The notes beneath the pieces were generated by a model. That model was not told where the DNA came from. It ran no database searches and saw only the letters and a program-made list of their open reading frames with translations. From AWTP1-9 sp035703165 (GTDB lineage: Bacteria > Bacteroidota > Bacteroidia > Chitinophagales > Chitinophagaceae), in the NCBI GenBank assembly GCA_035703165.1, contig DASSYR010000031.1, forward strand, positions 21,433 to 85,432: a DNA stretch of 64,000 nucleotides. Reading direction: 5' to 3'. A program made the translations under genes and the position numbers. Shown here piece after piece: positions 8,555-16,781 of the stretch (its first letter is position 1; the number at the start of each line of letters is the position of its first letter).

Positions 8555-8587
8555 GATAAAGTATCAATTTTTTTTGATAGCCTTATC
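8555..8587 (+). promoter_or_regulatory. Leader hairpin before rhlE
   Basis: GATAA and TATCAA pair with TTGATA and TTATC around a T6 loop, with a small internal loop. The structure ends 26 nt before the GTG start of rhlE and could fold into the ribosome-binding region. Stability was judged by eye. Confidence 0.35.
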
Positions 8588-8613
8588 ACATTTTTAATCT
8601 AAATAAATTAATA

Positions 8614-9852
8614 GTGTCATTTAAAAATTTACAGCTCATAGAGCCTTTATTAGAGGCTTTGAGCAAAGAAGGGTACACCAACCCAACTCCCGTACAACAA
8701 CAATCCATCCCTGTTATTTTACAGAAGAGAGATTTATTAGGCTGTGCGCAAACCGGTACGGGTAAAACAGCAGCTTTTACCATTCCCATTTTGCAATTAA
8801 TGCACCAGCAAAACAATGGTAATATAAAACCGCATCGCATTCAAACTTTAATATTAACCCCCACCCGTGAACTGGCTATACAAATTGGTGAAAGTATTGA
8901 AGCTTACGGACGCTTTCTTCCTTTTAAACATAAAGTAATTTTTGGGGGTGTATCTCAACATCAACAGGTACAGGCAATACGCAATGGCGTAGATATTATT
9001 GTTGCTACACCGGGACGGTTACTTGATTTAATGCAGCAACGCGTTCTTACCTTAAACGATATACAATATTTTGTTTTGGATGAGGCCGACAGAATGCTTG
9101 ATATGGGTTTTGTACACGATGTAAAACGTATTATTTCCAGACTGCCTGTAAAGCGGCAAACATTGTTTTTTTCAGCTACCATGCCGCCGGAGATAAAACA
9201 ACTGGCAAGTATATTGTTAACCAGCCCTGCTAAAGTAGAAGTAACACCACCTGCTTCAACAGTAGAAATTATTCAACAAAGCGTTTATTTTGTTGAAAAG
9301 CAACACAAGCAATCATTGTTGATTCAATTGCTGAAAGATGAAAGAATAGAGACAGTGCTCGTGTTTACGCAAATGAAACACCAGGCTGATAAACTGGCCC
9401 GTAGTTTAAACCATGCAGGCATACGTACAGAAGCCATACATGGTAATAAATCGCAAAATGCAAGACAAGCTGCATTGGGTAATTTTAAAAACAGGAAAAC
9501 ACGTGTGTTGGTGGCTACCGATATTGCAGCAAGAGGTATTGATATTGACGAGTTAACTCACGTACTGAATTACGAATTACCCAATATTCCGGAAACCTAT
9601 GTACACCGTATTGGCAGAACAGGAAGGGCAGGAGCCAGCGGTACGGCAATTTCGTTTTGTGATTGGAGTGAGAAAATGTTTTTAAACGATATTCAAAAAC
9701 TAATCAAAAAAACAATACCCGTAGTTAAAGGCCATTCTTTTGATAACAGTTTAATGCATAGCGAGCCGGTAAGGGCAAGTTCTCCCGCTACTTTTTTTAG
9801 TAGTATGCGCAGAGGTAAAAAAAGCGGTAGAAGTTTTATGCAAAGAGCCTGA
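8614..9852 (+). CDS. rhlE: DEAD-box ATP-dependent RNA helicase RhlE-type
   Basis: A 412-aa DEAD-box helicase starting at GTG 8614; the start MSFKNLQLIEPLLEAL is typical of the family. Motifs in order: Q motif (NPTPVQQQ, about 23-30), Walker A AQTGTGKT (45-52), PTRELA, TPGR, VLDEADRMLDMGF (about 150), SAT, VLVATDIAARGIDID and HRIGRTGRAG. The tail is short and basic (RRGKKSGRSFMQRA). It probably remodels RNA in ribosome assembly or decay, as expected for a cold-induced helicase. It is divergent from the RRM / small protein / CSD set and ends in a good terminator. Confidence 0.95.
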   Translation: MSFKNLQLIEPLLEALSKEGYTNPTPVQQQSIPVILQKRDLLGCAQTGTGKTAAFTIPILQLMHQQNNGNIKPHRIQTLILTPTRELAIQIGESIEAYGRFLPFKHKVIFGGVSQHQQVQAIRNGVDIIVATPGRLLDLMQQRVLTLNDIQYFVLDEADRMLDMGFVHDVKRIISRLPVKRQTLFFSATMPPEIKQLASILLTSPAKVEVTPPASTVEIIQQSVYFVEKQHKQSLLIQLLKDERIETVLVFTQMKHQADKLARSLNHAGIRTEAIHGNKSQNARQAALGNFKNRKTRVLVATDIAARGIDIDELTHVLNYELPNIPETYVHRIGRTGRAGASGTAISFCDWSEKMFLNDIQKLIKKTIPVVKGHSFDNSLMHSEPVRASSPATFFSSMRRGKKSGRSFMQRA

Positions 9853-9881
9853 TGGGTTTTTCTGAAATATTTTATAGGGGA

Positions 9882-9914
9882 TGTCAGCTATTTTAATAAT
9901 TGCTGGCATTTTTT
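9882..9914 (+). terminator. Terminator of rhlE
   Basis: TGTCAGC pairs with GCTGGCA (one G-T pair) and is followed by T6, about 30 nt after the rhlE stop. The repeat array begins immediately downstream. Confidence 0.6.
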
Positions 9915-9916
9915 GC

Positions 9917-10025
9917 TTCGTCAGGCTGAGCGTGTCGAAGCCTGACAGGTGGCGGGGATAAAGTATTTAAACCGAAGAATAATGAACAGGGAATAACGAA
10001 CACCGAAGGGAAACTTCATCATCCC
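9917..10025 (+). repeat. Truncated 204-bp repeat unit
   Basis: Lacks the first part of the long unit and starts close to the GTCAGGCT inverted repeat (9920-9946), next to the rhlE terminator. It is also about 7 bp shorter near its right end. Confidence 0.85.
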
Positions 10026-10106
10026 TTGTTCGGTATTCAGTATTCATATTTTCGAAAAGGAGAGAATAACAAACGTTGAAGGAGAAACTTCATTATTCAC
10101 GATTCC
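10026..10106 (+). repeat. 81-bp repeat, short unit
   Basis: Same short form as at 7087-7167: start and end of the long unit without the 123-bp middle. Confidence 0.85.
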
Positions 10107-10310
10107 TTGTTCGGTATTCGATATTTGCATTTCTAAAAGCGAAGCAGCCTGCTTTATGAATAGTGTAATGATTGCTATGGCGGGAGCAAATTATTTTGTC
10201 AGGCTGAGCGTGTCGAAGCCTGACAGGCGGCGGGGATAAAGTATTTGAACCGAAGAATGATGAACAGGGAACAACGAACACCGAAGGAAAACTTCATCAT
10301 TCATCATTCC
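10107..10310 (+). repeat. 204-bp repeat unit, long (copy 2)
   Basis: Full long unit with the inverted repeat GTCAGGCT / AGCCTGAC at 10198-10224. Confidence 0.92.
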
Positions 10311-10514
10311 TTGTTCGGTATTCGATATTTGCATTTCTGAAAGCGAGGCAGCCTGCTTTATGAATAATGTAATGACCGCTATGGCGGGAGCAAATTATTT
10401 TGTCAGGCTGAGCGTGTCGAAGCCTGACAGGCGGAGGGGATAAAGTATTTGAACTGAAGAATGATGAACAGGGAACAACGAACACCGAAGGAAAACTTCA
10501 TCATTCATGATTCT
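10311..10514 (+). repeat. 204-bp repeat unit, long (copy 3)
   Basis: Tandem with copy 2, same length and few differences; inverted repeat at 10402-10428. Confidence 0.92.
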
Positions 10515-10595
10515 TTGTTCGGTATTCGTTATTCATATTTCCGAAATGGAGGAAACAACGAACAGCGAAGAAGAAACTTCATTATTCATCATTCC
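10515..10595 (+). repeat. 81-bp repeat, short unit
   Basis: Third short unit of exactly 81 bp between successive TTGTTCGGTATT starts. Confidence 0.85.
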
Positions 10596-10722
10596 TTGTT
10601 CGGTATTTGATATTTGCATTTCTAAAAGCGAAGCAGCCTGCTTTATGAATAGTGTAATGATTGCTATGGCGGGAGCGGATTATTTCGTCAGGCTGAGCGT
10701 GTCGAAGCCTGACAGGCGGTGG
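10596..10722 (+). repeat. Truncated 204-bp repeat unit (copy 4)
   Basis: Long-unit start with the inverted repeat at 10687-10713; similarity ends near 10722. About 90 bp of unremarkable sequence follow before the next gene. Confidence 0.88.
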
Positions 10723-10814
10723 GTTATTACTGTTGCTGTATGGTAATGCAGTGCTGTTGTGCCCCGATGCCGCAATGGAAAGCGTAGTTACAAATTAGAC
10801 TTAGTTGATGTACT

Positions 10815-11417
10815 TTATAAGTCGCCAACATTAACTATAGTTTTATTATCTGCAACTTGGACAACAATGCCTTTTGGGGCTCCTCCACCAGTACTAATAT
10901 TTGTATAGACTTCATATCCCTTTGAAGTAAGAAATTCTATAACCTGATGAAAAACTTTGTCTGAACTTTGTGTATATAAGTTGACAACTGCTATGTTAGA
11001 AGTGATATTATGTTTTTCTTTATTCTCATTGATTATTGACATTAATTGATCTTGTTCTGGCTTTCCAAAGTTTTTTTCAGCATTAATATTTACATCACCA
11101 TTTATTCCATAATTATCTCTGCCAACATAATGTTGTTTATTGTTATCGCCAGACGCCATATTCCCGGTGGTTTCTTTTTTGATCACAGGTTTAGTTTTTT
11201 TCTGAGATGTTATGGAATCGATTTTCTTTGAGATATTATTTTCCGCAGTATCAATTTGTTTCCCAAGTTTATCATTCATTTCAACAAGTTGAGAATGTTT
11301 TTCTCCCCCGGATTTGTCTTTATTCTTATTGTAAATAAATCCTCCAATAACGCTTATTAAGCCGCCTATAAAAAACATATACAAACCTAGTGTTGCCATT
11401 TTTTTAGTATTTGTCAT
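10815..11417 (-). CDS. Membrane-anchored hypothetical protein with Gly/Asp/Asn-rich linker
   Basis: A 200-aa protein from the ATG at 11417 (GTG and TTG starts lie just upstream). One membrane segment (about 8-30, LGLYMFFIGGLISVIGGFIY) is followed by a charged, possibly coiled region (about 35-70), a lysine-rich stretch and then SGDNNKQHYVGRDNYGING, a repetitive G/D/N motif like short beta-helical or linker elements in other bacterial proteins. The C-terminal about 65 residues form a compact domain ending in KGIVVQVADNKTIVNVGDL. I do not recognise it. It lies just beyond the dnaK terminator and between dnaK and the repeat array. Confidence 0.65.
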   Translation of the reverse strand: MTNTKKMATLGLYMFFIGGLISVIGGFIYNKNKDKSGGEKHSQLVEMNDKLGKQIDTAENNISKKIDSITSQKKTKPVIKKETTGNMASGDNNKQHYVGRDNYGINGDVNINAEKNFGKPEQDQLMSIINENKEKHNITSNIAVVNLYTQSSDKVFHQVIEFLTSKGYEVYTNISTGGGAPKGIVVQVADNKTIVNVGDL

Positions 11418-11431
11418 ATTCACCAAATTAA

Positions 11432-11458
11432 AATGGCTAAGAAATAATCTTAGCCATT
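11432..11458 (-). terminator. dnaK terminator
   Basis: A perfect 11-bp hairpin, AATGGCTAAGA paired with TCTTAGCCATT around a 5-nt loop, starts 17 nt after the dnaK stop and is followed on the minus strand by TTTAATTT. It sits just upstream of the next gene, which therefore probably has its own promoter or depends on read-through. Confidence 0.65.
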
Positions 11459-11475
11459 AACTATAATCTTTTCAA

Positions 11476-13386
11476 TTACTTCACTTCCTCAAACTGCGCA
11501 TCCTCCACATTATCTCCTTTACCCCCTCCTTGCTGTGCACCACCATCCGGTTGCGGGCCTTGTTCAGCACCGGCAGCCTGTCCTTGCGTGGCTTTGTAAA
11601 TTTCTTCGCTGGCCGCTGTCCAGGCATTGTTCATTTCGGCAACGGCAGCATCCACAGCGCTGATGTCCTGAGATTTGTGTGCTTCTTTCAATTTGGCTAA
11701 TGCCGCTTCAATCGGAGCTTTTTTATCAGCAGGTATTTTATCGCCATATTCCTTCAGTTGTTTTTCTGTCTGGAATATTAAGCTATCAGCCTGGTTCAGT
11801 TTATCTACTTTTTCTCTCGCTGCCTTATCCTCTGACTCATGCGCTTTTGCTTCAGCTTTCATTTTTTCCACTTCTTCTTTGCTCAAACCACTACCGGCTT
11901 CAATACGGATTTTTTGTTCTTTACCGGTGCCTTTATCTTTAGCGGTAACGTGCAAGATACCGTTGGCATCAATATCAAATATTACTTCAATCTGTGGTAC
12001 ACCTCTTGGAGCCGGTGGAATACCATCGAGGTTAAACATACCCAGACTCTTATTCTGGTTTGCCATCGGACGTTCACCCTGCAATACATGTATCTGTACA
12101 CCGGGCTGGTTATCGCTGGCGGTAGAAAACACTTCTGATTTCTTGGTGGGGATGGTTGTGTTGGCATCAATCAACCGCGTCATTACACCACCCATCGTTT
12201 CAATACCGAGCGAAAGCGGGGTAACATCGAGCAACAATACATCTTTTACTTCACCGGTTAATACCGCACCCTGTATGGCAGCGCCTACAGCAACCACTTC
12301 ATCAGGATTCACACTCTTATTGGGTTTTTTACCAAAGAATTTTTCTACAATCTCCTGCACTTTAGGAATACGGGTACTGCCACCTACTAAAATCACTTCA
12401 TCAATTTTTGAAACATCATAACCTGCATCTTTCAATGCCTGTTCGCAAGGTTTCAAACAGCGGGCAAATAAATTATCGGCCAGTTGCTCAAACTTAGCAC
12501 GGCTTAATTTTTTCACTAAGTGTTTGGGTACACCATCCACGGCCGTGATATACGGAAGATTGATTTCTGTTTCAGAAGAAGAAGACAACTCCACTTTTGC
12601 TTTTTCACTCGCTTCTTTCAAACGTTGTAATGCCATGGGGTCTTTCCGCAGGTCAATTGCTTCATCTTTTTTAAATTCATCCGCCAGCCAATCCATGATC
12701 ACTTTATCAAAATCATCACCGCCCAAGTGGGTATCACCGTTAGTTGATTTTACTTCAAACACACCGTCACCGAGTTCCAGCACGGAAATATCGAAAGTAC
12801 CGCCACCCAGGTCAAATACAGCAATGTGATGGTCTTTACCGCCTTTATCCAAACCATAAGCCAGCGCAGCGGCTGTAGGCTCGTTTACAATACGGCGTAC
12901 ATTGAGACCGGCAATTTCACCAGCTTCTTTAGTTGCCTGGCGTTGTGCATCGTTAAAGTAAGCCGGAACGGTAATTACCGCATCGGTTACTTCCTGACCC
13001 AGGTAATCTTCGGCAGTTTTCTTCATTTTTTGAAGTACCATTGCGCTGATTTCCTGTGGTGTATATAAACGGCCGTCAATGTCAATACGGCAAGTATTAT
13101 TGTCACCTTTTACTACTTTATACGCCCAGTGTGTTATTTCTTCGCCTACTTCGTCAAAACGACGGCCCATAAAACGCTTCACACTCATAATGGTGTTATG
13201 CGGGTTGGTAATGGCCTGGCGTTTGGCCGGATCGCCCACTTTACGCTCACCATTTTTCAGGAAAGCCACTACAGACGGGGTTGTACGGCGACCTTCATCA
13301 TTGGCTATTACTACCGGTTCGTTCCCTTCCAGCACGGAAACGCAACTGTTGGTAGTTCCTAAATCTATACCTATAATCTTTCCCAT
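11476..13386 (-). CDS. dnaK: Molecular chaperone DnaK (Hsp70)
   Basis: A 636-aa Hsp70. The ATPase domain opens with GKIIGIDLGTTNSCVSVLEG and contains TVPAYFNDAQRQATKEAG, NEPTAAALAYGLD and VFDLGGGTFDIS; the linker is VLLLDVTPLSLGIET. The peptide-binding domain and lid follow, with a Gly/Gln-rich tail ending in DAQFEEVK, the usual DnaK C-terminus. It binds hydrophobic peptides in an ATP-driven cycle with DnaJ and GrpE, neither of which is adjacent here. It appears to be transcribed alone, with a strong hairpin after its stop. Confidence 0.98.
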   Translation of the reverse strand: MGKIIGIDLGTTNSCVSVLEGNEPVVIANDEGRRTTPSVVAFLKNGERKVGDPAKRQAITNPHNTIMSVKRFMGRRFDEVGEEITHWAYKVVKGDNNTCRIDIDGRLYTPQEISAMVLQKMKKTAEDYLGQEVTDAVITVPAYFNDAQRQATKEAGEIAGLNVRRIVNEPTAAALAYGLDKGGKDHHIAVFDLGGGTFDISVLELGDGVFEVKSTNGDTHLGGDDFDKVIMDWLADEFKKDEAIDLRKDPMALQRLKEASEKAKVELSSSSETEINLPYITAVDGVPKHLVKKLSRAKFEQLADNLFARCLKPCEQALKDAGYDVSKIDEVILVGGSTRIPKVQEIVEKFFGKKPNKSVNPDEVVAVGAAIQGAVLTGEVKDVLLLDVTPLSLGIETMGGVMTRLIDANTTIPTKKSEVFSTASDNQPGVQIHVLQGERPMANQNKSLGMFNLDGIPPAPRGVPQIEVIFDIDANGILHVTAKDKGTGKEQKIRIEAGSGLSKEEVEKMKAEAKAHESEDKAAREKVDKLNQADSLIFQTEKQLKEYGDKIPADKKAPIEAALAKLKEAHKSQDISAVDAAVAEMNNAWTAASEEIYKATQGQAAGAEQGPQPDGGAQQGGGKGDNVEDAQFEEVK

Positions 13387-13493
13387 AGTAAAAGAAGTTT
13401 AATGTTCAATTAAAGTTGTCAAGCATTATGCCACAGAGAGGAGAAATGCAAAATTGGCAGGGGTAGCACGGCCCGGGAATACCGGGATTTGAA

Positions 13494-13526
13494 TAAAAAA
13501 GCTGCCTTCCTTATGAGGAGACAGCT
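13494..13526 (-). terminator. Possible terminator of the Crp-flavodoxin-DoxX unit
   Basis: On the minus strand AGCTG and TCCT pair with AGGA and CAGCT, followed by TTTTTTATT. It lies about 140 nt beyond the doxX stop and about 110 nt before dnaK, so it would insulate dnaK. Confidence 0.5.
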
Positions 13527-13668
13527 CAAACCAGGATAAAATAATAATTACAAAACTTATTGACTCTTAAGGAGACAGTAGAGAAGAAAGAACCCAATTA
13601 AGCTGATATAACACCCAATTTTATTTAATCAGCCGCGTTTTGTTAATTACCTATCCGTTGTTTTTCAT

Positions 13669-14118
13669 CTACGCTTGTTCTTTAACAAGCAGCTTATCGA
13701 GGGAGTATTTTCCACTACCGCTTATAAGTGTTGCTAAAGAAAGACCAATTATCAAAAGATGAAATTCATAGCCTTCGCCTTTCTGGTTACCAAACCAGTT
13801 CATAAAAAACCCGTTATCTAAGTGAGAAGTATAAATAATGCCGATCATTAACAAAATAGTAAGAGCAGCCCAAACACGGCTGCCTAAACCTACAATCAGG
13901 GCCAGGGCGCCTACAAACTCAATAATAATTACTAAAAAGCCGATTATCCAGGGCAAATGCAATGTGCCGGTAAAAAATCCCATGGTGCCGGTGAATCCGT
14001 AACCGCCAAACATGCCAAGCATTTTTTGTGCTCCGTGGGGTAACAGGATAATGCCAATAGTAAGTCTGATAATTAAATCAGACCAGTTGTCGCTTGTTTT
14101 AAAGATTTTTGCTTTCAT
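13669..14118 (-). CDS. DoxX family membrane protein
   Basis: A 149-aa integral membrane protein with four predicted transmembrane segments and the DoxX signature near the N-terminus (LIIRLTIGIILLPHGAQKMLGMFGG). DoxX-family proteins are linked to thiosulfate:quinone oxidation in archaea and to membrane redox-stress complexes in bacteria; most are uncharacterised. It is the last gene of a leftward unit, 18 nt after the flavodoxin-like gene, with a Crp/Fnr regulator upstream. A redox role is suggested by this context only. Confidence 0.9.
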   Translation of the reverse strand: MKAKIFKTSDNWSDLIIRLTIGIILLPHGAQKMLGMFGGYGFTGTMGFFTGTLHLPWIIGFLVIIIEFVGALALIVGLGSRVWAALTILLMIGIIYTSHLDNGFFMNWFGNQKGEGYEFHLLIIGLSLATLISGSGKYSLDKLLVKEQA

Positions 14119-14136
14119 TTTGGTTTTGATTAAATA

Positions 14137-14716
14137 TTATTTAAACTGTTTTGTGATTTGCGCTATTCTTTTTCCAAATAACACAGCTGTTTCCAATCCT
14201 TTGGGAGGATTTAACTTCCGTGTAGCATTGTCTGACTGTGTCATCAATCCCAAATAACTGGCAAGGCCGTTTGGTTCTTCCAGTTGTATATCGTTTTCAA
14301 ACTTTGGTAAAATGCCGGTAGAAATCCACAACATGCTGTGCTGGGCTGAAAAGAGTATTAATTGCTGAAGTGTATTTAACTTATCTCCATTCGTTGTAGA
14401 TGAGTTTGTAAACCCAGCGGCAAATTTGTTTTTCCAGGTTTGGGCATACCAGAATTTTCCAGTGGCTTCCATAAATTTTTTAAATTCTGCTGAAACCGTT
14501 CCCATATAGGTAGGGCAGCCAAACACAAGCGTATCTGCTTTATGAAGCAGATCGAAATTTTCCTGGGCTTCTGTAGTTGAAACAAGGGCTACCTGCTCCA
14601 ACTCTGTTAAAGCGCCTTTATGAATATGCTCGGCTACAATTTTTGTATGTCCGTATCCGCTATGATATATAATTAAGATTCTTATGGGTTTGCTTTTTAG
14701 GACAGCAAATCAACAT
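14137..14716 (-). CDS. Flavodoxin-fold protein (WrbA/FMN-reductase-like), disrupted start
   Basis: From about 14705 the frame encodes IRILIIYHSGYGHTKIVAEHI, the FMN phosphate-binding first strand and loop of a flavodoxin, and runs on through VFGCPTYMGTVS and a full C-terminal fold to 14137. There is no ATG, GTG or TTG in this frame after an in-frame TGA at 14710-14712 until a TTG at 14601, which would remove the phosphate loop. An ATG at 14714-14716 lies in the neighbouring frame; losing one A from the A5 run at 14694-14698 would join it to the flavodoxin frame. So the gene is either frameshifted (real or a sequence error) or has an unusual start. It lies 37 nt after the Crp-type gene. Confidence 0.75.
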
Positions 14717-14753
14717 AAAAATTCAGACTAAAAAATTAAATTAGTTTAAGAAA

Positions 14754-15335
14754 TCATTTTTTTGCCAGTTTTCTACGCAGCATACTTAAAAAAACCGGGG
14801 TAATGCCGAGGTAGGCAGATATTTGTTTTTGAGAGAGGCGTTGTTCTAACTGGGGATATTTGTTTATAAAATCCAAATACCGTTGTTCAGCTGTAAAAGA
14901 AAGATTTTGATTGATGCGTTTTTGCTGGGCAATAAAGGCGTTTTGCAAAATAATTCTGAAAAATCGTTCAAACTTGGGCACTTTTTCATACAACTCATCA
15001 ATGTCCTCTTTTGAAATTTGTAACAGTTCAGTGTCTTCCAAAGCATCAATAAAATAGGATGTAGGTGTTTGCGTTAAAAAACTGCAAAGGTCTCCCGCCC
15101 ACCAATCTTCCATGCTAAACATCATAATGTGTTCAAACCCGTTATCATCAATGGTATAGGTTCTTACACACCCGCTTACTATAAAGTTTTCAGTTTTGCA
15201 GATGTCGCCCTGTTTCAGCAAAAATTCTTTTCTTTTTAATTTTTTATATTGAAGCAGGGAGATAAAAAAGTCCGTTTCCGCTTTGTTTAGCTGAATATGC
15301 TTGGCAACATTTTTAAGTATCAAATCCGGGTTCAT
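14754..15335 (-). CDS. Crp/Fnr family transcriptional regulator
   Basis: A 193-aa regulator: cyclic-nucleotide-binding-like beta-roll (about 10-115, with KRKEFLLKQGDICKTENFIVSG) and a C-terminal winged helix with recognition-type residues in LSQKQISAYLGITPVFLSMLRRK (about 165-190). No cysteine cluster typical of an FNR iron-sulfur centre is visible. It heads a leftward operon with the flavodoxin-like and DoxX genes, so it is a plausible controller of that small redox module. Confidence 0.9.
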   Translation of the reverse strand: MNPDLILKNVAKHIQLNKAETDFFISLLQYKKLKRKEFLLKQGDICKTENFIVSGCVRTYTIDDNGFEHIMMFSMEDWWAGDLCSFLTQTPTSYFIDALEDTELLQISKEDIDELYEKVPKFERFFRIILQNAFIAQQKRINQNLSFTAEQRYLDFINKYPQLEQRLSQKQISAYLGITPVFLSMLRRKLAKK

Positions 15336-15614
15336 GAGGCGTTATATCCTTTACATCAATTGTGGCAGATTGTAGAAAGATTCCACACGCTTTGTAAAAA
15401 TAATTTTGTATGGAATTTCCCTGGTTATTTTAAACGTAAATTAAGAAAAAAGCTATACAAGCAGTAAGGTATATTTTAGGACAAAAAGCCCGATCTGAGT
15501 AAAAAACCAAAACTGTTGGTGATGCGATGAATTTAAAACAGATACTTTGAACACTGTGCGCAAAGCTTTATGCTTTTTTCTAATAGAGAGTGCAGAAGTA
15601 TTATGCTACTTTAC

Positions 15615-16781
15615 TTAGCGGTTGACTTTATTTTTTGATAAGGCAATTAGCCCGAACACCGGCCCTATTGCCAATAGCATATACACGTACTGTGGACTTA
15701 TTTTTTCCATGAGGGCGTTAATGAACTGTATGCTTATGATGGTGATGGTAAAACCAATGCAGTTTACAATGGTTAATGAAGCCCCTCTTGATTTTTCCGG
15801 GGCATTTTGAGCAACAAGGGTGGAAAACAAAGGTGAATCGGCAATTACGGATAAACCCCAGATGAATAAAAAAGCTATAAGCAGTTCTGTTGATTGAGTA
15901 AAAAGAAAAAGGGGAGAGCTAATGCAGCATAAGCACGAGGTAAATAATGCTATCGCAGCAATTTTTTTTGCACCGAATTTTTGCGAAAGCAGTCCTCCAA
16001 AAACACAGGCAAATGCCCCGGAACCAATGATAAAAAATGCCAGCAAGGATATGTCTAAATTCTTGGTAGGATAATATTGGTTGTACTTTGTTAGCATTAC
16101 CGGTACAAATGCCCAAAAAGTATAGAGCTCCCACATGTGCCCGAAATAGCCAAATGCAACTGACCGGAAATCGGGTTTGCGAAATCCTTTCAAAAAAGCC
16201 GTAAAATTTATTTTTTGCCCGGTTTTGTGGTAAGGACCATCGGGAACAAATAATAAAATGCCCAACCCACCGCTTACGCATAGGGTGCTTGTACTAAATA
16301 CAACATATTTCCACGGAAAACTTGCCGTTAGTGTTTTTAATAAATGCGGGAAGGCCGTGCCTATTACCAATGCGCCTACTAAAAAGCCTAACGATTTTCC
16401 CAAACCTTCTTTATAATGATCGGAGGCAATTTTCATTCCCACAGGGTAAATACCCGCTAAAAAAAATCCGGTTAAAAAGCGAAACAATAATAGCCCGGTG
16501 GTGTGAATTTCAGGCAAGTTTATGCCAAGATTAAAAAGACCTGCCAGGATGGAACTGAAAAAGAATACCCGGGAAGGAGAGTAGCGGTCGGCAATGGTAA
16601 ATATGGCAAACACTAATGTACCTGCAATGAAGCCAAATTGAATAGCACTGGTAAGGTGTGCAAGAAACCGGGGCTCCAGGTTCATGGCCCTGGCTATATC
16701 ATTGACAATGGCATTGCCTGAAAACCAAACGGAGGTACAAAAAAATTGCGCAATTACTATAATGGGCAAAATCAATCGCAT
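15615..16781 (-). CDS. MFS transporter
   Basis: A 388-aa inner-membrane protein with about 12 predicted transmembrane segments and the usual MFS loop after helix 2 (AIFTIADRYSPSRVFF). Substrate not evident; the middle loop is short and no close relative can be named. It is separate from the Crp unit downstream (279 bp) and from lpdA upstream (357 bp), so it is probably a single-gene transcript. Confidence 0.9.
   Translation of the reverse strand: MRLILPIIVIAQFFCTSVWFSGNAIVNDIARAMNLEPRFLAHLTSAIQFGFIAGTLVFAIFTIADRYSPSRVFFFSSILAGLFNLGINLPEIHTTGLLLFRFLTGFFLAGIYPVGMKIASDHYKEGLGKSLGFLVGALVIGTAFPHLLKTLTASFPWKYVVFSTSTLCVSGGLGILLFVPDGPYHKTGQKINFTAFLKGFRKPDFRSVAFGYFGHMWELYTFWAFVPVMLTKYNQYYPTKNLDISLLAFFIIGSGAFACVFGGLLSQKFGAKKIAAIALFTSCLCCISSPLFLFTQSTELLIAFLFIWGLSVIADSPLFSTLVAQNAPEKSRGASLTIVNCIGFTITIISIQFINALMEKISPQYVYMLLAIGPVFGLIALSKNKVNR

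Larger units (their letters stand above)
8253..8613. other. 361-bp divergent regulatory region between RRM and rhlE
   Basis: No gene. It holds a perfect leftward -7-like box at 8373-8380, a leader segment at 8262-8298 resembling that of the second RRM gene, and a hairpin at 8555-8587 just before rhlE. Long leaders on both sides fit the post-transcriptional control common for cold-shock genes, but this is inference. Confidence 0.5.

Noticed and set aside
10093..10485. 60-70-codon open frames on the minus strand in the repeats (also 6848-7057, and plus-strand 10507-10746)
   Set aside because: They follow the repeat unit, which has a multiple of three bases, so the frame is conserved without selection. 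They contain the inverted repeat and no ribosome site.
6883..10722. CRISPR array
   Set aside because: The units are long, nearly identical throughout and have no short repeat/unique spacer alternation; no cas genes are present.
11675..12421. Long open frame opposite dnaK
   Set aside because: A shadow of the dnaK codon pattern; low-complexity peptide and no homology visible.
14137..14601. Flavodoxin gene starting at TTG 14601
   Set aside because: This start removes the FMN phosphate loop that is clearly encoded upstream, so it is not preferred.
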